Assembly: GCA_014773175.1 (NCBI GenBank)
Contig: VXCM01002104.1
Location: 1 to 64,000, forward strand
DNA from: Lucifuga dentata
Lineage: Eukaryota; Chordata; Actinopteri; Ophidiiformes; Bythitidae
DNA: 64,000 nucleotides
Direction: 5' to 3'
Part shown: in pieces, positions 11,206-45,013 of the stretch
Numbering within the stretch: position 1 is the stretch's first letter
How the letters are laid out: every line of letters begins with the position of its first letter
Program-made: the position numbers and the translations under genes
The notes under the pieces: model-generated
What the model saw: the letters and a program-made list of their open reading frames with translations, nothing else
Told to the model about the DNA's origin: nothing
Database searches by the model: none

Positions 11206-14200
11206 CTGAGCGTTTTGACATAAGTTCAACAACCTTGCTATCAATGCCTCTTAAAATGTTAGGCATTGGTCCTTTAGTTTGGCATGAATGGTTTAATAAG
11301 TTATCCTCTCAGAACTGTAACTTTGAACATGAATTACTTTAATTTAAGTTTACTTCATAAAATGCCTGAAGTTATATTAACAACTTTCTCTCTAATTCAA
11401 GTACAGTAGGTCCAGTACAAAAGTGAAGAGGGATCATTGTGTTTACATTGAATTTCTATCATTCCTAAATGTCTCCACAATTCTAGATTGCATTCAAATA
11501 ACATTAAAATACACAGATACCACAATAAATGTAAATGAGAATATGCATTACATGATTTTTTTTTTGCATTGTAGGGATTGTGGGAAGACCCAGAGTAAAT
11601 CAAGATTTAGCATCATCCTTTGATTCCTTTGTCATCAGCTGCATCATATTTTGTTTTGATATTTTTAATGCTGATCTTTAAAATAGATTATATTTGTGAC
11701 CATTTGGTTTGATTTTAAGTTTTATTTGTTGTAATATTAACAGGTATGAATAAGAAAATGGCTGTTACCTGCCCCATATTTTAGCTCATTCTCCATAAAG
11801 ACAGAGACAGTAAAATGATGGACCATGACAAATCACAGGGCAGATGATTTTAATAATCTATAAACCTATTAATTTCACTGGGGGGGGNCAGGTGCAGACA
11901 TACAGTACATGGCAAATTAACAGCATATTTCAATGCAGAAATTCAGGGGTATCACTTTAATTAAGTTACCAAATCACAAGAATCACTGCATATATTTATG
12001 TACAAATGTTTGGGCATGACACAATAGTTTTATACAATCAGACTCAAAATTAAACATTTCTCCCATGGTTTGTATAGTTTCATTATAAAGCAGAAGATTA
12101 TTGGGACACAGTAATTTTAAAGGTCTTAGAGAAAAAATTTTCTTATGATTTATCCACATTATACTGAAGTTGGCCCACAAAATGAACCAGTTCATTCTTC
12201 TTAAATGTACGAGTAATCTCCTCCTCCTGTTTCATCTCACTGGGTTTGGATAAAGAAAGAGTGAAAGACATAAGAAACAGATATACCAGTCATGGCTGGA
12301 TATGACATTTTTTTTCACCCTAAGTATAATATGATCTGCTATCCCACAAATTCAGAACTCATTGAAAAAAGTTTGACCTGATTAGAAAAAAATATACTCA
12401 GCACAATTTCCTAATTGAAAGCACAAATAGCAAAACATTTCAGTATAAGCTAATTTAAGAAAGCATTTCACATTTCTAATTTGTTTGACTAGGGTTCTTA
12501 TGGGTGCTGTGGGGCCCTATTAGCAGCGGTTTAGTTTGCTCATGGTGTGAGCAGGCTCTGGTAACAGTTCTAAACCTGAGAGGAAATACAAACAAAAGCT
12601 CAGCTTAATTTATTGATTTGTCTGCAGAAATGTCATACTAGATATTTTGCAATACATTCTATCCTATCTGACAGATAATCATATGTATGTTGTCACGCTA
12701 TGCATAATACTTCCTCTTCCCATTCTGAAGGTTAGTAGTGACTCATTTTAGGAGGGGTAGTGCACAGAGACCACAGAATTTAAGCTAAAACGTGTCAGTT
12801 AATCTTGTACAAACACATCCCTGTAGATCAGTAAGCAGAAGAAAATTGATGTCTAAAAGGTGTTTCAGACACGGCCTGCTGTTTGTTCGATTTCTCCTCT
12901 CATGCATGACTTGTTGATCGTGCCACTGCCATAGCATGTGTATTTACCTTTCCTCCTGTAATTTCCAGGCTTTCAACACCGTGTTTTCACCTGACTCGCA
13001 GCTCCTGTACAACAGTACATATACCGTTGAGTGTGTTTCCCATGTGTGCCACACAGTGAACTGTCTGGTATATCTTACACAATCACCTGACATAATAAAA
13101 TAAAATTATACTGTATGTATCCAAATAAGGCTGAACAATTTGGGGGAAATATCTAAATGCAGTTTCTGACTATTGTAAATGTGATGTAAACATTGTTTGT
13201 GGTGGCTTGATGAAGTCCTATATCTTAAACACACTTGATGTTGATCTGTAGAAAACCCTAAATAGTTGCTCATGCATGTGGGCAATGAATGCTCTTCCTC
13301 TTATTTGTCTCATTACAGAAAGTTCATGCATTTATTGGTACTGCATTGAATTTCACCTTTAAAACCTGTTAAGATGACATGTTATAATGTGTGTTATACA
13401 GTATGTTGCTTTTAAATGCTGTGCCTTGCAACTTCAATTCACAACAATTTAGTTTAGTTGGAGAACCAACCAGGGAATACCAAGAACTGGGTTTTTAATC
13501 ATCATTTGGACTATTTAGGATGAGTGATGAAACAAAGCAGCAGTGAGTTTTTGTGAAGCAGATGCATGAAAATTGCATTTGTAATTCCAGCTTTAGGAAA
13601 TCTTGTAGCTCAGGATACACGAGAAGATCCCTATATATCCCTCCTTTAAATCTCTCCCAGTCAGTTTCTCATTTTGTCATCTCATAGTTTGGTTTCAAAG
13701 CTAACACATACTACTAACATTGAGGCCAGTAGCCTTATTGCACCTCATGCTGTGAGTGATTAGCAGGAGCAGCTATGGAGATTAAAGTGGGAAATCTCCC
13801 GTGTCACCATGCAGCAGAACAGGATTCACAGTGTTGACCCTTTGATCGGTGACAGAATAAGAGAATGGGCAGCAGCTGAAGATTGCACTGATGGCATGGT
13901 GCCTAATCACTCGATTATCCATCACACAGCTTCACTCTGCACACATCTAATTATGAGGTGGAGTTCTGTGTCACAGTATCACAGGGGCGTGTTATTTGCC
14001 TCCCAAAACTTTTTAATTGTCTTTTATGTAACAGCACCTTACACATTCTTTAGGCTAATAGGTAGTAATTCAGAGAGCGATGATGCATATCAGCAAGCAA
14101 TTTTCAAATAATGTGGTTAAGTAGTTAAGAAAGTTCATGCGCATCATGTATAATTGGCAAACTTCAACAAAGATCATCGTACCCTTCATGCATACTTTTA

Positions 14201-14567
14201 ATGTATGTTAGGCATGGCATTAATGTCTGTTAGACATGAAACATATAAGGGAAATATTACAGATTCTGAACTGCTTATACATTATCAGAATTAGTGTGTA
14301 TATCTGTATATCTATGTTAATCTTGTGATGCACTCATGACCTCCGGTATTTCCAACCACACAGTGTTGCTGTGATGATTATAATGACAAACATAAAACTC
14401 TTCCTTAAATATAAGTCCCATATGACTTGAATTTCCCCTTTGGACAGATCTTAGCCTCATTGTTCTGTGACTTACATTTGTCTGACAAAAATCTGTTTCC
14501 TACTGAAAACAATAGCCTGTAGTTTGGTATGCTAAACATTTTTTTTTTCCCTCTTTTTTCTCTACAG
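10725..14567 (+). other. Gene-poor stretch, probable sema4g leader intron
   Basis: No convincing exon on either strand. It contains the second (GT)n(GA)n tract (11147-11204) and a single N at 11888 in a G run. The short open frames here do not resemble known proteins. Confidence 0.45.
11147..11204. repeat. (GT)n(GA)n compound microsatellite, second copy
   Basis: Same structure and orientation as the tract at 10527-10599, about 0.6 kb away. Confidence 0.92.
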
Positions 14568-14691
14568 ACTGTGTCCTTGCAGCTGGAGAATCATCTAAAA
14601 AAGCCTGCTGTTGTGACTCACACCTTTCACAGGCTTAGATTTTCTGTGAGTGCAATAGAGACTGTACTTGGACTTGGTCTATGTGTTGAAC
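14568..14691 (+). other. 5' untranslated part of sema4g start exon
   Basis: A pyrimidine-rich acceptor ending TCTACAG at 14567 opens the exon; a second CAG at 14580-14582 is an alternative. The leader contains a minimal upstream ORF, ATG-TGT-TGA (14681-14689), that ends two bases before the main ATG. Confidence 0.65.
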
Positions 14692-36799
<22,108 letters not shown>

Positions 36800-39073
36800 G
36801 ACCCCTCTCTGTAAATTATCTTTATTAATACTTATTTATTTGTACCCCAACAGTGACTCATAGTGGTCCAGAGAACTAACTGTTGTATCAAAAGCTGCTG
36901 TTTATATACCCAGTGTACCTGTGGGGTTGTGTCCTGACCTGAATTGAAAAGTGCAGCCTGCTGTGACTCCCATGACTAATGCCCCAGGAATTTTATTAGA
37001 TGATGCACACTAATCACAGATCACTATTAAAAAAACGTTGAGAAAAATTTGGCCATCTGTTATACTATTACATTTTGACTCAGTTGAGAAGTTACCATAA
37101 GTAGGGTGTAATGATGTACCTCAATGTGAACGGCCTGGAGACTGATGAAAGATGGTGTTCAGGTGACATAGAAAGTCAAAAGTGCAAAATGGGACATGGC
37201 CAAAAAGACTAAATCAGGCCGAACAAAGTCTAAGAGATGATTACACATTTTTGAGAATGAAGTAGTGTTCATAAAGTTGTGAAGTGCCATGCAATATTAG
37301 CCATGTTTCGTTCTGTTACAGTGCATGGTAGCACAAAACATACATTTCATTTCATTCAACCCCTTTTCCTTTGATTTCATGTAAATATCAATAATGACAC
37401 AGTTACAGCTTTTAGTAGCAATGTGTTGTGCCAGTGCCAATGGAAATAACTGCAGTAACCTCAAAACAGATTTTTCCTCTAGTGTCTTTCTGTTTTTAGC
37501 ATCTATGTAAGAAAAGAAGAACAGCTGCTCAGTTCAGCTCAATACGTTAATGAAGGGAACAGTCAGTTTGTGGCCACATCGACTGAATTCGGACCACAGA
37601 GTGGCATCAGGGCCGAGGCGAGTGAAAAGGAACCACACTGGAAGCACACACTGGAAAACAAAGGTACAGGATACTGGACAGAAAATGCTTATTTGCTGTT
37701 TTATATTTATATTCCTAAATGTACTCATATTTGCTCTTTGTCAGACTGAAGCTGTGGCCTACTTTGGGATGGACGAGCATTATAAGCTGAAAGATTTTGC
37801 ATTCTCAAGGCACATCAGCCATTCACGATTCATGATGCCAACCATTTCAAAGAGCCTATGGGTGTAAACAGGATTCTTTCAAAGTGACTTTACAGACAGT
37901 GGTGGTTCTAATCGACCATTTCAGCTGAGGGGGAAGGGTCTTTCTGTATGTTATCCAAAGAAATATGAAGCCATTTTACTCAATTGATCATTCTCCCACT
38001 GGCCATAGTGGACCTCAGATTAGTTTTCACCAGTTTCATGAGAAGTGGTATGAACCTGGATTGAGTTTTACAGCTTTCTAACAGCCTTGCCGTGTAATCA
38101 TTCCTTGTTGATTCTGCTCACACCTGAATTGCAAATCCCTCTTTGTAAGTTTCCATCTTTCAGTTACTGAATCCAGATAGCAAGTCAAATAGCTTTTGGG
38201 AGGATTAAATGTGTGTAGACATAGCAAGACAGTGTCAGTTTTAGAGTATTCAGGTAAGGGGTGGATATTGTGTCAGGCTGCTTTGAAACTCCTTCTGTCT
38301 CACGTCAGAGTCAGTGAATTATCTCTACATTTCTCTCCATTTATCTTTGTGTTTTGCTGGTTGCAAGCTGCCACACCAAGATAGAGGATGTTCACACTGC
38401 GTCACTGTTACTCAGCCCGTTACGCAATGTCAGTATTTACCCGACATCAATGCAATGCTAAAACAACATGAAGTGCAGGCTGAGGGTACAGAACATTGCC
38501 TTGGCGGGGTGAACAGAGCTCAGATCAAACAGCGCATGTATTTACTTTAAGGAAACTGAACTGAAATGTCTCTCTGAAAGGTTTGCAAACTCATCAGGAC
38601 CAGTGGTAAATAAAAAATCTGTCTTCTGAGCAGTGTAGAATCAGCTTTTGCAGCAGCAATTGCCTGCATGTTAACAATAACAGCAGTACTTGGCTCTATT
38701 CTAGTAAGAGCGGGTGGATTCATGTCTGTTTGCATAGAGTTCTGTCATCCCAGCAGGTACAGTATAAGCAGGTGGAAAACATTCGACTTGTTTGTCCTAC
38801 TTAGCTATGCAGGCAACAGGATGGGAGCAGGAAGGGCAAGAGCTAATTTGCACTTACTGGTTTTTGGTTTCATTTTTTTGTAGTCCTTCATCCCCACTGT
38901 CCTTTCCTCACTTTTTTCTTATCTTCATCTGCATTCCCTCTCTCTCCCCTTTTCTCTGCTGCCTCTTTTGTTTCCCTGTCTCATCGCCTCTGCATGACAG
39001 TATCATCAATTACTCTCTCTGCTCACATTCTCACTCTCAAGGACCCTGCTGAGTTAGGCAGGCCCCTAATCAA

Positions 39074-39580
39074 TTAAAGGACCATACCATAAATTTTTCA
39101 TGTTTAAGCCCAATAAATACCACTTGCATACACATTACGTCATTGACAACCATTTTCCAAAATATAAAACTGTACCTTAGTTTTCTGTTATTTTTCCAAA
39201 TCCCCTCATCTTTCATAATAAAATGTTCAGGTGGTACACCCACCTTTAAATTCAGTGTTTTGCCTGCTAAAATGTTCGTCTGAACGTAGAAGACACGTGT
39301 GTTTTTAATTTCTCTGTCAAAGCCATCTTCTCCTGGGACTATATTCCCTGGTGGAGACACACATTTTCTTCCGTGTAGCTCTTTGTTGGACCGGTCAAAT
39401 CAAGTAACTTCGACATTTCAAGTCTCGATAGGTGATCTTAATAGGGTACTGGAAAGAGCTGAAACCACTGGTAGTCTGGCAGGTAGGAAAAACAAATTAA
39501 AATGTACCACGTTTGGAAAATGGTTGGCAATAATGCAATGTGTATGTGAGTTGTATTTATTGGGCTCAAACACATGAAAT
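39074..39580. mobile_element. TTAA-flanked MITE, copy A
   Basis: Starts TTAAAGGACCATACC and shares ordered blocks with the copy at 60161-60837, including GGGACTATATTCCC-GGTGGAGACA and GTCTGG-AGGTAGGAAAAA. Subterminal arms TTCATGTTTAAGCCCAAT and its near complement (ATTGGGCTCAAACACATGAA, about 39558-39577) pair inside it. The right terminus is worn. No coding capacity. Confidence 0.65.
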
Positions 39581-40508
39581 CACCAGTATGCTAATTTAAA
39601 AGTATTTCAAGAGCCCTTGACTTTGTGTTCATAAAGGGCATGGAGAAACGGTGGGGTTTCTTGCATTTAGTTAACATTTCTGAGATAAATACTATTCTTT
39701 GTGCTCAATGGCTGATTTAATACCATGCAATTTCCTCAAAGATCTATGCAGCGTGTCCCCAAATGATTTTATATTCACATTTCTCAGAAAGAGCCACCAG
39801 AACTGATGATCAGAAAGATGAAGGTGACAAGCAATCTTTGTTCGAGGTAACTTTTTAAGCGATTTATGGGAGCATTTAGCAAACAAAAGCTGCTTTTACT
39901 TAGGTCAAAGTTGAAGAGAAATCATTTAGTTATGCTGCATTTTATTACAAATTTCAAAGCAGAATAGAAAAATGACTGCAGTGTCATTTTAGTTCAACAT
40001 ACTGCTATTGTTGTTTGATCTCTGAATTATTATAAAAGGATCCAGATCCAGTTGATGAAAGATTTGTGGACACTGACAATCATGTAAAAAGCTTCATCTA
40101 CCTGCTGCTGCTTCATTCCTACTAAAGGACAGTCTGTTTACAGTAGACATCAAAACTACACACATCATGCATTTTGTATTTTAGGTTCAATAGTTAGCAT
40201 ATTGGCTACCCGCATTACCTTTATCTTGTTTCTGTTCTTAACCCCATGGTGAAGCACTTGTTTTTGCGATAGTCATCACATACTGTACAGCTGAGTCAAT
40301 AATAGATTAACTGTGTAGGAGCCAAAACATTTGCAGTATTCTTACCTGGGTACTTTATGTATGGAATATATCATTGTATAGGATGACACATTCTGTGATT
40401 TTTTTAATGTAGATAATGAGCTTGTTTACGTTTTACATGCTGAAGTGATATTCATACAATATATTTAAACCACCAGAGCCGCTGAAGGAAGTGTTTTTTC
40501 TTTCTTTC

Positions 40509-40539
<31 letters not shown>

Positions 40540-41447
40540 GCCATGTGTTATTTATTCCAATTAATTTCATTCCCACTTTTCAGATAAAAACACTTTCAGA
40601 CCTTGGGGGGAAAAAACATCTGCTAGCCCTGAGGGAAAGACAGGAAATTACACGCAAAACATGTTCATACCAAATCCTATCCTCAAGATGCCGTGATGGT
40701 TAGTTGTTTTTTTTTTTTTTGCTTGTGGAGAGCAGAGGCCACTGTCCTCTGTAGGGAATGTGCCCCAAACTGTCACAGTCATTTACATATGTGATTCTGA
40801 CACAGTAGGTGTTTAACACAGGCTTCTCCCAATGAGGGTTAAAAACGACTATTTTCAGTGCAGTAATCAAGGTAGTAACTTAGCAACAGCAATCTGTATT
40901 TAGAGCTTTTAATGTCCTGGTGTGGGTCAAGCTGTGCCAGTTCTCATTGAGGAAAGTGCAGTGGCTCTGATATCCATAATCAATGTCAGATAAATTAACT
41001 ACAAAAATGAAGGATGAATCAATACAAGGATCAGAGCTGCATTATAAAATATTTCATATCATCAGCTGATTTAATTTTTTTCTTTGTGCATCTCAGTATT
41101 TGATTACAACAGCTCAACAACTAGAATGCTGATTATTCCTCCAATTAGGCTGGACAAGCCTGGACAAAACAGTTTGTCTTGTTCTAATAATATACTGGAC
41201 AGAGGAAGCGAAAGATAGAGAATGAGAAAGAAATTACTATAATAATAAAAGGATTTTATTTTTCAAACATACGAAAACAGTTTAAATTTTATATGCACCT
41301 ACTGATAGTCTATGAGATAAATATGCCTGGTTTTGTTTTGTTTTTTCATTGAGACTGGTGTATTACTTTTGAAGAACTTGACAAAAATACTGAAAATGTC
41401 CTATCTTTCAATGGTATAAAAATAATTTAAAAAAAAAAACATTCTGG

Positions 41448-41580
41448 ATCCACTTGTAGATCTGATTGACACCAAAATCTAATGGGTTCTTTCTGGACCC
41501 TGCCCCATCCTTCCACCAAGTTTTGTCAAAATCGGTTCATAACTTTTTGTGATTGTATTAACAAACAGACATGGTGAAAA
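41448..41580. repeat. Dispersed fish repeat, minus orientation
   Basis: Contains AAAATCGGTTCATAACTTTT and AACAAACAGACATGG-GAAAACA, phrases typical of a repeat very common in teleost introns. Similar in type to, but opposite in orientation from, the repeat at 49235-49560. Class not assigned. Confidence 0.45.
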
Positions 41581-42695
41581 CACATCAGCCCTGTACCTAC
41601 CTCTGCATGTCTGGGAGAAGTTTGAGGAAAAAAGTTGAATGCAACCCATCCTGAACTCCTCTATTTCTCAGTCTCTCCTTCTTCTGCGCTCATCTCACAT
41701 TCCCTCACATTTTATACAGTTTTTCAGAGACACAATATATATTTTCTGTAGCCAGGTATTATATGGCAATGGTCTGTTGTAGCCATCAATCAGCAGAAAT
41801 AGAATCTGTCATAGGGCCCTTTCACATCTTCTCCAGGTGAAATTATTCTTATTTGTATTCATCTGGTGACACACATCTGAATTCAGTTTGTGCAGGAGCA
41901 GTGAAGTCATTTAAGGAGAAAGGGGGTTCTTTTGCAATCAAAAATGATAAATTCAGAGTGAGAACTGCAATAAAAACATGTTTTGTTTTGCCATCATCTG
42001 CCTTCTTTAGTTTTCCTCATACAGCCACCGAGGAAAAGAAAAGTCCCTCAAGCTATCACGCAATCATCTGTCATAATCATTTAACCCTTCATACCCTATC
42101 AGTATTAAACTGTAAATCCATGTACATTCCCTGTGTAATACAAATAAAAAAAGATATGCATCTGGTGTGGATCTTGTCTGTTAAGTATTTTAACAGCAGC
42201 ATCAGTTAATGCAGACAGCATGAGTGGATACACAGACCATCAGTTTTGCTCTCTTCATCTGCTACTGACAAGCTGTATTCCACATTCACTCTCAAAAGAA
42301 TATCTAAATTTAAAGACATAAATCAGATTTTCAGAATTTTATTTAAGTTCCCTCTATTACCTTGAGATTACAAACAGTTATCTGCCTTTTAGTATGTCTG
42401 GGGTAACCATGTAAAGTCAATTCAAATGTGGCATTCAGAGCTGGGACAGTATGCGCTGATCTGCATGGCTGCCAAGTGGCTTTGCTGCCACCAACAGAGA
42501 GAAGAGTGTGGTGATGAAAAACAATATTCAGTCATTAGTGGGTTTACAGCAAACTTGCCTGAAAAATACATAGAAAAAATTGCTGTAAATACTAAAACTG
42601 TATTAGCGTGAAATATATCATACAAAAATGGTACTAATTAAGCACTCTTTCTGGAAATATCTAACCTGCAGGACTGTTGTTTTTGTCAGGTTTAT

Positions 42696-42703
42696 TCTTT
42701 ATT
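42696..42703 (-). other. Polyadenylation signal overlapping mrpl43 stop codon
   Basis: On the minus strand the end of the gene reads GAA-TAA-AGAATAAACC. The last base pair of the Glu codon plus the stop form AATAAA (42703-42698), and a second AATAAA follows seven bases on. If either is used, the 3' UTR is only some 15-35 bases. Confidence 0.6.
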
Positions 42704-44118
42704 CAGCTGTCTGTTTCGGTGGTCTGATGGGACCTATAGTTGGGGGCCGGTTGGTGAATGGGTGCCACAGGCCCTGGATACTGGGGCTGTCTGTATGGAA
42801 GGGTTTGCGGATGCGGATAATGTCCAGGCCAGACTGATTGGTCAGCTTGGTCAGAAGCTCTGAAATCTGTTGGGAGGTTTTGCTTGTGACAAGTTCTTCC
42901 CTCACGTTTCCATTTACTGCAGGGAAGAAATAAGAAATCACTAATGATGAATTTAAAGACAATGGATGCAGACATGTCTTACATTTTGAAATGGAACAGT
43001 GTTAACAACAAACCATTTCCATTAGGATATTTGAATAAGTCATGTGAAAGCCCCAGGGGTATTTTACTTCTACCTAAAATCAACCTAACTAAATCAGAAG
43101 TCTTAGCAAAACCAGTGTTATAGTGCCCCCTACCAGTATCTGGTGGTAACAACAATAATCCCGTGAGGATGCACTTTTATTAATTTGTGGCTGAGCCACA
43201 ATGTTGAATCTTGCCATGGTTTTTAACAATTATAACCCTAAACCTGACCTTATAACCACGTAAAACAATACATGACTGGTTGCTTATGATTTTATAATTA
43301 CTTAAATTTGGACTTCTCTTGGTCATGCTATTACTTCTGACAGTACAGAATGATTTAAAAAATTGGACACAATTTAATAATAAAAATAATACCAATGATA
43401 AAATAATCATAATCATTTTTTTACAATGCTGTGTAATTGAGTCATTGAGACATTTAATTATTTACCTAGTGATTTTTAAGAAATACTTCTAACACTCGTA
43501 TCAAGAAAAAAAAATATTTTATAACGCAGTGAGATTCTTATATATATATATATATATATGTACAGTATATAGATAGACAGATAGATAGACAGATAGATAG
43601 ATAGATATTAATTTAACAGTTAATTAAAGCTGTATGGCTACTTTTTCGAACATATCGTTCACTGTACAAAAAATGAGACTTACAGTATTCTGCCACTATT
43701 CTGGGGATCCTGCAGGGCTGAGGGGACACATATACTACAGTCCCAGGGTTCTTCTTGGCGTAATCCACCACTCCCTCTTCAATAAAGTCCCTGAAGTAGA
43801 GGAAGATGACGAAGATGATGTTGTAGTCACTGGATATTTCTATATTGTTAAGTCATACAGCTTTACCACTACGTTTTGTTGTCCTGTTCCTGAGTAGTAG
43901 AGAGAAACGGTTTAACAGGCAAACGTCAATGTATAATATTCCTCTTTTTTATTTTATTTATTCTGACTATGAAATTAAAAGTCTTACCTGACTCCTAACG
44001 AGCTTTGTGCCTTTTTGGAGAAGATGATGGAGATTCGCTTCAGCTGACACACGTACCGACCGACGCCGTTTTGGAGAACACTTTGAAGGAAGCGACTGGG
44101 CGTCCCTCTTGATGTCAT
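42699..44118 (-). CDS. mrpl43: Mitochondrial ribosomal protein L43 (mL43)
   Basis: Three exons on the minus strand: 44118-43988, 43790-43684 and 42916-42699. All are GT-AG and in phase, giving 151 aa against 159 in human. mL43 is a small component of the mitochondrial large ribosomal subunit with a thioredoxin-like fold related to the L51/S25/CI-B8 family. The conserved N-terminus [20 protein letters not shown] is encoded in exon 1; exon 2 carries [20 protein letters not shown]; exon 3 carries [17 protein letters not shown] and the WHPFTNRP tail. It stands head to head with twnk and tail to tail with sema4g, the same neighbours as in human. Confidence 0.96.
43538..43608. repeat. (TA)n and (ATAG)n microsatellite in mrpl43 intron 2
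   Basis: A TA run is followed by ATAG/ACAG units. Confidence 0.92.
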
Positions 44119-44469
44119 CTTTACCCCTCTGATAACACTTTGCTAACAAATTTAAAAGTTATTAATGTAGTTGGACAAAATAAGACAACTAAAGAGGTTA
44201 AATAGTGACAACATTCATAGAGGACAACATGTCGGTTATATACATACAGTCCGCGAAGAATAGATTCCGGGGCTAAACATATCCTTAACAGGATAAGAAA
44301 AAAAAAAACTTTACTTTGGTTTTTCCTTCAACGAGTGAAAACATAAAATATACATTGTTTTAATATTACAAGTAACTGTAAGGTCAGCCTTTAAAATATG
44401 TTGCTTATGTGGTATATTGAATTTACAATAAATTAATCCCGCTGTGGGTTTCATACGGACTTGTTTTGA
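44119..44469. promoter_or_regulatory. Probable bidirectional mrpl43/twnk promoter
   Basis: mrpl43 starts leftwards at 44118 and twnk leaders lie to the right, so this gap must contain both promoters. No TATA box is obvious. A GGAA/TTCC-type ETS core occurs in ATTCCGGGG near 44264. The human pair is also divergent. Confidence 0.55.
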
Positions 44470-44537
44470 AGATGCACCAAAAGACCGGGATGGGAGCATG
44501 GAAGAATGAGCGCAATAACCAGAGAGAGTACGATTAA
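44470..44537 (+). other. Candidate non-coding first exon of twnk
   Basis: A possible donor GTAAAC begins at 44538 after leader-like sequence. twnk needs an upstream exon because its start exon opens with a splice acceptor. Start and end are uncertain. Confidence 0.3.
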
Positions 44538-44988
44538 GTAAACCTATTTTTCTTTGTTGATGTTGATTTATTTAGATTATTATCATCCATAAACATCACA
44601 CACACTAATGTTCATGTGCAGCTTATAACGGTTTAATGGAAAATAACCTCAGTGGATGACTAACCTACTCACTAAGTAGGTCACCCCCAGACCTAAATAT
44701 AAAGCGTTGCTGTGGATATCTTTGCAACCATAAAAAAGTACAAAGAATTCACAAATCTTAAACACAATCTAAATAAGGCTTTAGACTCTCCGGGTTAATC
44801 TAGTCCATGTAGTCCCGTTTGACAATTTAATGCAAGTATTTTCACTTATATTAACCCAAACTCATGACTCAAAAATCCAACTTCAGCCTTGCAGTTGTTA
44901 TTTGGATATCTTTGTTCAGATATGCATGTTTGCATGTTGTATGCATGTGTTACATAGGCGTTTCTTCATATTCTCATGTCTGTTGCAG

Positions 44989-45013
44989 GTTAAATGTGTT
45001 GAACAGATAACTA
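44989..45013 (+). other. twnk leader with minimal upstream ORF
   Basis: A strong acceptor (CTGTTGCAG) ends at 44988. The 25 bases before the main ATG contain ATG-TGT-TGA (44994-45002), the same three codons as in the sema4g leader. Confidence 0.65.

Larger units (their letters stand above)
36800..42698. other. sema4g 3' UTR and intergenic DNA between convergent genes
   Basis: The sema4g 3' end is not fixed: ATTAAA near 37026 and AATAAA at 38609-38614 are both candidates. The remainder holds a TTAA-flanked MITE copy (39074-39580) and a dispersed repeat (41448-41580). No other gene is recognised, and the modest open frames here lack known motifs. Confidence 0.55.
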
